DNA of 64,000 nucleotides. Source: DATAGF01 sp963834875 (GTDB taxonomy: Bacteria > Actinomycetota > Thermoleophilia > Miltoncostaeales > Miltoncostaeaceae). This document shows positions 57,678 to 64,000 of the stretch, piece by piece (position 1 is the first letter of the stretch; each line of letters starts with the position of its first letter). The DNA is taken from positions 185,878 to 249,877 of the forward strand of contig CAWIDG010000025.1 of NCBI GenBank assembly GCA_963834875.1, read 5' to 3'. The notes under the pieces were generated by a model. That model saw only the letters and a program-made list of their open reading frames with translations. It was not told where the DNA came from and searched no databases. The position numbers and the translations under genes were made by a program.

Positions 57678-58380
57678 TCAGAGTCGGAGTCCGACAGTTG
57701 CGGACATCATCGGCGCGCGCCTGGCGTGGACGGTGGCAATGATCTCCTCGGTGTCGATGCCTTGCAGATAGATCGAGGTGGTGCCGAGGTTGGCGTGACC
57801 GAGCTGTCGTTGGATGATGTTGAGCGGGACGCCCTCGCGGGCGAGTTCGATCGCGTGGGCGTGGCGGAGTTGGTGTGGCGCGAATCGCCGTCGGACTCCC
57901 GCCTGGACGGCGAGCCGGCGGAGCCCGGAGCGGACAGCCGCGCTTGACCAGGGCCGCCCGCGAGTTGGGCCGTCGATGATGCAGAAGAGCGGCCCGACTG
58001 GCAGCTCGACGCGTGCCGCGAGCCAGGGCGAGAGCTGCTCCCATCCCCAGGCGTCCATGCCGATCTCACGCCGGGCGGCCGCCCTTTCCGTGACGCACGA
58101 GCAGCGATCCGCGGTGCGGGTCGAGGTCAGGCTCGCCGAGCGCAAGCGCCTCCTGGACGTGCAGACCGCCACGCCAGAGCACGACGATCAGGCCGCGTAG
58201 CCGCCAGCCGTGGCGCTCCTCGGCGACCTGGCGCATGACGGACACGATCTCCTCGACAGTTGGCGGGTCGGCGGGATACAGCTGCCCTTTGTTGCGGGGC
58301 GCGCGACCGGCGTGGTAGCCCGGCATGGTCGCGGGCGAGCGCCGCCGCCCTGCGGAATCCAGAACGACCGAGACGGTCAT
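57678..58380 (-). CDS. Tyrosine recombinase/integrase, one frame change
   Basis: About 233 residues, a short phage-type integrase. The N-terminal segment TVEEIVSVMRQVAEERHGWR leads to the first catalytic Arg (VLWRGGLHVQEAL), a Lys in RHGKGGR, the H-x-x-R box FAPHQLRHAHAIELA, His in RQLGHANLGTTS and the nucleophile Tyr in SIYLQGID. All catalytic residues are present across a frame change near 58,078, so it could be active if the shift is an error. ATG 58380 has GGAGGAGG upstream. It lacks a long arm-binding domain. Confidence 0.82.
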
Positions 58381-58829
58381 CGGATCCTCCTCCCATCACA
58401 CAGCGGGGATAGAGCCCGCTGCTCTACCACCACGGCCCCGCGACGCGGGACTCGTCGGCTTCCGGATCGCCAAGACGGAGCAGGCGCCCAACACTCCGCC
58501 GAACGGCTGGAGCTCGTCCGAGGCGGGAGCGGCCCCGGTGTCGAGCGACACTTCTGCAAAGCTCGCCTGCGCGATCCTGTGCTGGCGCCGGCTTCAGTCA
58601 TTTTGGAAGACCTTCTTCAGGTAACTGCGCGGGTCGGCATCGGCCCGGCGAAGGAGGGCGGCTTCGGCCTCACGGTCGCGTTCGACCTCGAGGCGCCTCG
58701 GCTCGACCCTGTGCAGGCGACGACGCCCATAGAGCGCGCACACGAGCTGCGTCCGTGCTCGGGTGCGGCGCGGGGCAGCCTCGATGCCACGCTCACCGTC
58801 ACCGGGGCATCGATCGGGAGGCGCGCGGC
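58381..58829. other. Intergenic region with a tRNA-like leader hairpin
   Basis: On the minus strand 58439-58401 reads like a tRNA 5' half: GGGGCCG, then GTGGTAGAGC (D-arm-like), then CAGCGGG-CTCTATC-CCCGCTG, a 7-bp stem with a 7-base loop. There is no 3' half; the recombinase gene begins 20 bases later. The rest (58,440-58,829) holds no supported gene. Confidence 0.4.
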
Positions 58830-59948
58830 GTGAGCGGGGTGCGGCGGTTCCTCCTGAGCGGCGACGGCTGGCCGTACCTGCTCGTCCCGTTCATCCCGAT
58901 CGCGATCGTGCTCGAGCTCTCGCACGCCACGGCCACGATCATCTTCGCGGCCTCGGCGCTCGGCGTCATCCCGACCGCCGCGCTCATGGGCAAAGCGACC
59001 GACGAACTCGCGGCCCGCTCGGGCCCCGGCATCGGCGGCTTCCTCAACGTCACGTTCGGCAACGCGCCTGAGCTGATCATCGCCTTCTTCGCCCTCAACG
59101 AGGGGCTGCAGGAGGTCGTCAAGGCGTCGCTGATCGGCTCGATCCTCGGCAACATCCTGCTCGTCATGGGCGCCGCGATGCTCGTCGGCGGGCTCAAGTA
59201 CAAGACGCAGACGTTCGACCGCACGGCGGCCAACACCCAGGCCGGCATGCTGCTGCTGGCCGTGGTCGCGCTCGTGCTGCCGGCGGTGTTCCAGCTCGTG
59301 GAGGGCGGAGGCCTACCCGGGCCCACCGAGGAGTCCAAGCGGTTCTCGAGCGATCTCGAGACCATGTCGATCGCCGTCGCGGTCGTGCTCCTGTTCACGT
59401 ACTTGGTCGGTCTCCTCTTCTCGCTGCGCACCCACGCCGACCTCTTCAACCCGCATCGCGCCGAGGATGAGGAGGACGACTCGGAGCCCTGGAGCGTGCG
59501 CCGTGCGGTGATCATGCTCGCGATCGCCGGCATCGCGGTCGGCGTGATGTCCGAGATCCTCGTCGGCTCGATCTCTGAGGCGTCCGAGGACATCGGCCTG
59601 TCGCCGTTCTTCGTCGGCGTGATCGTCGTTGCGATCATCGGCAACGCGGCCGAGCACTGGGTCGCGATCTACTTCGCCAATCGCAACAAGATGGACCTCT
59701 CGGTCAACATCTCGATCGGTTCGAGCGCACAGATCGCGCTGTTCGCCGCGCCAGTGCTCGTCCTGCTGTCGTTCGTCATCGGCGACTTCCCGATGGCGCT
59801 CGTGTTCAACGGCTTCGAGCTGGCAGCGGTCCTGCTCGCGGTCATGATCGCTATCCACGTCGCCAACGACGGCGAATCGAACTGGTTCGAGGGCGTGCAG
59901 CTGCTCGCGGTCTACGTCGTCCTCGCGGTCGTCTTCTTCTTCGTCTAA
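58830..59948 (+). CDS. Ca2+/H+ antiporter (CaCA family, Cax/ChaA type)
   Basis: A 372-residue membrane protein with 11 helices in two inverted halves. The two alpha-repeat motifs are FLNVTFGNAPELIIAFFALNEG (~residues 70-90) and VVAIIGNAAEHWVAIYFANRNK (~270-290), with the acidic Glu in GNAPE and GNAAEH. An acidic loop (AEDEEDDSEPW) separates the halves. It exports calcium in exchange for protons. The GTG start at 58830 follows GGGAGG with 8-base spacing. Confidence 0.92.
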   Translation: MSGVRRFLLSGDGWPYLLVPFIPIAIVLELSHATATIIFAASALGVIPTAALMGKATDELAARSGPGIGGFLNVTFGNAPELIIAFFALNEGLQEVVKASLIGSILGNILLVMGAAMLVGGLKYKTQTFDRTAANTQAGMLLLAVVALVLPAVFQLVEGGGLPGPTEESKRFSSDLETMSIAVAVVLLFTYLVGLLFSLRTHADLFNPHRAEDEEDDSEPWSVRRAVIMLAIAGIAVGVMSEILVGSISEASEDIGLSPFFVGVIVVAIIGNAAEHWVAIYFANRNKMDLSVNISIGSSAQIALFAAPVLVLLSFVIGDFPMALVFNGFELAAVLLAVMIAIHVANDGESNWFEGVQLLAVYVVLAVVFFFV

Positions 59949-60004
59949 GAAGCGGTTTCAGAAGTCGTCGGGCCGCTGCCGCGTTTGGTGAGGCGCCAGC
60001 CAGC

Positions 60005-60055
60005 GCGCCTCGGAGCGAGGCGCCCGAGAGTGCTCCCTCCGTGGGGGAAGGAGCA
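60005..60055. terminator. Two hairpins after the antiporter gene
   Basis: GCGCCTCG-GAG-CGAGGCGC (60005-60023) is a perfect 8-bp stem. A second, TGCTCC...GGAGCA, lies at 60031-60055. They stand 57 bases after the antiporter stop and could end its transcript. Confidence 0.4.
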
Positions 60056-60219
60056 GTCGCGACCTGCGCTCCTGTCGAGGACGAGCGGTCGGCCGCGCCC
60101 GTCCCAGAGGCGGATGGCGCTGTCGCCAGGACCTAAGCCGGAAGCTAGACTCGGGTGGCCCCGGCGCCCGCGCGTCGCCCTGAGGGCTCGCGAGCACGTC
60201 GGGGTGAGAGGAGGGAACC

Positions 60220-61786
60220 ATGGCTCGCACCCCCCTCGCACACCGGCTGCAGGGCATCGCGGCGCGCGCGGAGAAGTCGGCGCGCGAGCTCGAGGCCGGC
60301 GGCCCCGTCGAGGGAGCGCACACACGGCGGGACTTCCTGCGCCGTGCCGGGGCGGCCGGGCTGGGGGCGGCTGCATTGACCGCGTTCTCCGGGGCGCTCC
60401 CGCATGCTCGCGCCGCGCCCGGACCGCGGATCGTGATCGCGGGCGGCGGCCTGGCCGGACTGACCGCGGCCTACCGGCTCAAGCAGGCGGGCTACGCGGC
60501 CGAGGTCCACGACGCCTCGAGCCGCCTCGGCGGCCGCTGCTGGACGCGCCGCGGCGGCTTCGTTGACGACCAGCTCACCGAGCGCGGCGGCGAGTTCATC
60601 GATACGGGGCACCGGGAGATCCGCCGGCTCATCAGGGAGCTCGGGCTTGCGCTCGTCAACCTTCTCGCCGCCGAGGAGGCCGGGACGGAGCCCCTCCACT
60701 ACTTCGACGGGCAGCCATACACCGACGCGCAGGCGACCCAGGACTACCGTGAGGTGCGGCCGGCGCTGCGGCGCGACGTGAACGCCGCCGGCTATCCGAC
60801 CACCTACCTCTCCTCGACGGCGCGCGGCCGCGAGCTGGACCGGACCTCGGTCGCGGAGTACATCGAGCAGGTCGTGCCCGGGGGGCGCGGCTCCCGCTTC
60901 GGCCAGCTGCTCGAGCTCGCCTACGTGACCGAGTACGGCGCCGAGGCGGGGATCAGAGCTCGCTCAACCTGCTCTACCTGCTCGGCTTCTCGTCGCCGCA
61001 GTTCGAGATCTTCGGCGAGTCGGACCAGCGCTTCCGGATCGACGGCGGCAACGACCGGCTCGTGGACGCCCTGGTCGAGGCGCTCTCGGGACAGATCACG
61101 CGCGAGTCGGAGCTGATCGCGATCGAGCGTCGCTCGGGCGGCGGCTACGACCTGGCCTTCCAGCAGGGGCTCGCCGTCCGCACCGTCCGGGCCGACCGCG
61201 CGATCCTCGCGCTGCCCTTCTCGATCCTCCGGTCCTCGGTCGACTACTCGCGCGCCGGCTTCAAGCCGCGCAAGCGGACCGCGATCCGCGAGCAGGGGAT
61301 GGGCGCCAACGCGAAGCTCGCCGCCCAGTTCAGCGAGCGCCGCTGGGAGGACCTCGGCTGCAACGGCGAGACCTTCGCCGACACGGGCTACCAGTCCAGC
61401 TGGGACGCGAGCCGGGGCCAGGCAGGCAGGGCCGGCATCCTCCTCAACTACACCGGCGGGGCGGCGGCGGTCGGCTTCACGGGCCCCCCGACGCGCTGGC
61501 GCGTCGCTTCGCCCGGCAGATCGATCCCGTGCTGCCGGGGATCCGGCCCCTCTACAACGGTCGCGCGGCGCTCGACCACTGGCCGAGCAATCCCCTGACC
61601 AAGGGCTCCTACTCCTTCTGGAAGGTCGGCCAGTACACGAGCTTCGCCGGCGTCGAGAGCGAGGTCGAGGACGAGTGCCACTTCGCCGGCGAGCACACCT
61701 CGCTCGACTTCCAGGGCTACCTCAACGGCGCCGTGCAGTCGGGCGAGCGCGCGGCCGAGGAGGTGGTGGCCGCCCTCGGCGGATGA
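60220..61786 (+). CDS. Tat-exported flavin monoamine oxidase, two frame changes
   Basis: About 521 residues. The N-terminal twin-Arg motif THTRRDFLRRAGAAGLGAAAL-type segment (residues ~32-50) directs folded export. The FAD-binding GxGxxG is IVIAGGGLAGLTAAYRLKQ (~70-88) with LGGRCWTRRG. Later motifs are DGGNDRLVDALVEALSG, ADRAILALPFSILRS, and the C-terminal FAGEHTSLDFQGYLNGAVQS, which closes the FAD site. Frame changes fall near 60,955 and 61,485. It probably oxidises an amine or amino acid, releasing H2O2. ATG 60220. Confidence 0.84.
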
Positions 61787-62091
61787 TCGTCTCGAGGCGG
61801 TGACCAGGCGCGAGCCGTTCGGCCGGGGCGCCCCCGTCGTCCGACGCAAAGGGTCCCTGGGGTGGGGCCGACGCCCCTGCGGGATGCCGCCGCCGCCCCC
61901 AGCAGGTGGGAGCCGCCAGGGCGGTAGCGGCTGAGGGTGACATGCTGACCAGCAGGGCCACCGGCGGCCTCCCGGCCGCTTGTTTTACGCACACGGAGGC
62001 AGCAGACAGCGTGAGCTCGGGCGAGGCTGATCGTGTTGCGCCCGCTGTTGCGTCCACGCACGGCGGCCGCGTCCGTCCGGCCCTCGGGACG
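61787..62091. other. Intergenic region with repeat copy 3
   Basis: About 305 bases without a supported gene. Positions 61912-61950 form a diverged copy of the dispersed repeat. Confidence 0.35.
61912..61950 (+). repeat. Dispersed structured repeat, copy 3 (diverged)
   Basis: Shares GCCGCCAGGGCG and CTGAGGGTGACATGCTGACC with copies 1 and 2. AGCCGC...GCGGCT pairs here, and CCTGC...GCAGG pairs just upstream, so the two-stem outline is kept with changed bases. Confidence 0.5.
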
Positions 62092-63290
62092 TTAGCCCCG
62101 GGCGACGCTCATGACCCGCGTCTCAAGGTAGTCGTCAAGGGCGCCCGCGCCGCCGGCCTGCCCGAAGCCCGACTGCTTGACGCCACAGAACGGCGCGGCG
62201 GCCGACGAAACGCGGCCGCGGTTGACGGCGATCATGCCGACCTCCGGGCCTCGCCCACGCGCAGGGCGGCGTCGAGGTCGCGCGTGTACACGTAGCCGGC
62301 CAGGCCGTGCTCGCTGCGATTGGCCTGCTCGATGGCGTCCGCCTCGCCATCCACGACCAGGATGGGCGCGATGGGGCCGAAGATCTCCTCGCGCATGACG
62401 CGGGCCCCGTCGGGCACGTCGGTTAGGACCACCGGAGCGAAGAACTCGCCGGGCCCCGGCAGGGCACCGCCGCCCAGCGCAACGTCGGCGCCGCGAGCGA
62501 CCGCGTCGTCCATCAGCTCGACCAGGCGGCTCCGCTGGCGCTCGCCGATCACCGGGCCCAGCCGGACGCCGGGCTCGGTGCCGCGGCCGACCGGCAGTTC
62601 GGCCAGGCGCTCGACGAGGCGGGGCGTGAACTCGTCCGCCACCGCGCGGTCCACGTAGAAGCGATTGGCCGCGGTGCACGCCTCGCCGCCGTTGCGCATC
62701 TTGGCGGCGACGGCGCCATCCACGGCCGCGTCGAGGTCGGCGTCCGCCAGGACGATGAAGGGCGCCTGGCCGCCGAGCTCGACGCTGAGCCGCAGGACCT
62801 GGTCGGCCGCGCGGCCGATCAGGTGCCGCCCGACGGCGGTCGAGCCCGTGAACGTCAGCTTGCGCAGGCGCGCGTCGGCCAGCAGTGGGTCGGCGGCGCC
62901 GTCCTCCGAGGAGACGACCACGTTGAGGGCGCCGTCCGGAAGGCCCGCCTCCTGCAGGATGCGGGCCAGCGCGAGTGCCGACAGCGGCGTGAGCGCCGAG
63001 GGGCGCAGGACCACCGTACAGCCGGCCGCGAGGGCCGCGGCGACGCCGCGCGCGGGCACGGCCAAGGGGAAGTTCCAGGGGGTCACGATCAGGCACGGCC
63101 CGACGGGCCGGCGACGGACCATCAATGGGTCGATCCGTCGGGCGCCTCGGAGCAGGCCCCGGCCACGCGCACGGCCTCCTCGGCGCACCACTCCAGGTAC
63201 TCGCCGGCGAAGGCGACCTCGTCGGCCGACTCCGCAAGCGGCTTGCCCATCTCGAGCGTGATCAGCATCGCCAGCGTCTCGGCTGCTGAC
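62092..63290 (-). pseudogene. Aldehyde dehydrogenase (succinate-semialdehyde type), 5' truncated and frameshifted
   Basis: About 400 residues of the NAD(P)-aldehyde dehydrogenase fold. LAMLITLEMGKPLAES is followed by GPCLIVTPWNFPLAVPARGV, KLTFTGSTAVGRHLIGRAA, the Glu motif LELGGQ-type (VELGGQAPFIV) and the catalytic-Cys region MRNGGEACTAANRF. The end reads EEIFGPIAPILVV, PFCGVKQSGFG. The first ~75-100 residues are missing: homology stops near 63,290, ~90 bases from the divergent hydrolase gene. Frame changes lie near 63,125 and 62,247. Confidence 0.8.
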
Positions 63291-63378
63291 GATGAGTCCG
63301 AGGCGGTTACCGAGTCTGATAGGCAACCGGCCTCGTCGCTTCGAGGCTCCGGAGAGCGGCGGCGAGCGGAGTAGCAGC

Positions 63379-64000
63379 GTGGCCGAGCGAACCATCGAAG
63401 CCAACGGCGTCGAGCTGTGCACGGAGCCGTTTGACGACGCCAAGCACATCCGCCGATCCTGCTCATCATGGGCATCGGCTCGTCGATGCTCTGGTGGGAG
63501 GAGGGCTTCTGCCGGATGCTCGAAGGCGGCGGGCGGTTCGTGATCCGCTACGACCACCGCGACACCGGCCGCTCATTCACCTATGAGCCCGGCCAGCCCG
63601 GGTACACGGGGGCGGACCTCACGGCTGACGCCGCCGGCGTGCTCGACGGCTTCGGCATCTCGGCCGCGCACCTGGTCGGCGTCTCGGCGGGTGGGGGAAT
63701 CGCCCAGGAGGTTGCGCTCGACTCCGCCGACCGGGTGCTCTCCCTCACCCTGATCAGCACCTCCCCCGCAACCCCCGGCGACTGCGACCTGCCGCCGCCT
63801 ACGGCGGAGTTCGGTCGCTTCGTCGCCACGGCCGAGGCCGATTGGTCGAACCCCGAATCCGTCATCGATTACCTGGTCAACTACTCGCGCATCCTCGCGG
63901 GTGGCGAGCGGGCGTTCGACGAGACCGGGGTAGAGAACCTCGTCCGCCGCGACGTCGAGCGGGCGCGTGACTTCGCCGCGGTGCAGAACCACGACCTCAT
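63379..64000 (+). CDS. Alpha/beta hydrolase (partial at window end, one frame change)
   Basis: At least 205 residues are visible and the gene leaves the window. ERTIEANGVELCTEPFDD shifts frame near 63,447 to PPILLIMGIGSSMLWW (oxyanion strand). The next landmarks are FVIRYDHRDTGRSF and the nucleophile elbow LVGVSAGGGIAQEVAL with Ser near residue 110. The acid and His lie outside the window. It resembles the TAP-like/pimeloyl-ester carboxylesterase branch. GTG 63379 is the proposed start. Confidence 0.82.

Noticed and set aside
1..64000. CRISPR arrays, rRNA genes or complete insertion sequences
   Set aside because: No regularly spaced direct repeats, no rRNA-like sequence and no transposase were seen; the only recombinase is the tyrosine integrase near 58 kb.

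Overview
The window is very GC-rich (roughly 70-75 %) with many GTG starts, ATGA/GTGA gene overlaps, SARP and large AAA-LuxR regulators, futalosine-type menaquinone synthesis and a DtxR-type metal regulator. This points to an Actinomycetota chromosome, most likely class Thermoleophilia (Solirubrobacterales relatives); the class call is inference from gene content. Many conserved genes are broken by single-base frame changes while the protein sequence on both sides stays conserved. I read most of these as assembly or read indels rather than decay, and say so in each entry.

Left flank (1-18.9 kb). A partial M14 peptidase, a Crp/Fnr regulator and a DtxR/MntR regulator are followed by a block on the minus strand (alpha/beta hydrolase, Cys-rich protein, mqnD, cupin, hotdog thioesterase) and secG. 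Then come small membrane or zinc-ribbon proteins, a CYTH gene, a 1-Cys peroxiredoxin, an AAA-LuxR regulator, an MFS pump, an acyl-CoA dehydrogenase-like flavoprotein, an AfsR-like SARP-ATPase, a tRNA-Leu 3' fragment and an RHH/MazF toxin-antitoxin pair.

Core (19.07-43.23 kb, all minus strand). This is a complete-looking extracellular contractile injection system (eCIS, Afp/PVC/MAC relative). In transcription order: a SARP regulator, sheath, tube, a T4-type baseplate protein, a proline-rich protein, DUF4255 cap protein, AAA ATPase, a CIS tube/LysM pair, a gpD/gpV spike pair, PAAR tip, gp25, two large baseplate-J-type proteins, and a gpI-like protein joined to a beta-helix. A second beta-helix protein (DUF6519-like) follows. 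The operon ends with two candidate cargo proteins: one combines an L,D-transpeptidase/DUF2778-like region, a DUF4157 domain and an M35-like metallopeptidase; the other has a caspase-like His/Cys signature. The sheath promoter carries five 11-bp-phased heptamers ending exactly 8 bp before a -10 hexamer, the classic SARP operator geometry, so the adjacent SARP probably switches the machine on. A beta-propeller gene is divergent from the SARP.

Right flank (44.5-64 kb). This is a patchwork region: a tRNA-Ser(CGA)-like fragment, a SnoaL-like protein, a truncated ornithine-cyclodeaminase-like gene, aldo/keto reductase plus a beta-hydroxyacid dehydrogenase, a DHFR-like reductase, a secreted hydrolase and an MFS pump divergent from an AAA-LuxR regulator. 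An inverted, truncated copy of the LuxR promoter and 5' end precedes an NmrA-like gene. After that lie a tyrosine recombinase, a Ca2+/H+ antiporter, a Tat-exported amine oxidase, a truncated aldehyde dehydrogenase and a hydrolase running off the end. Three copies of a short structured repeat are scattered here (46.4, 49.9 and 61.9 kb).
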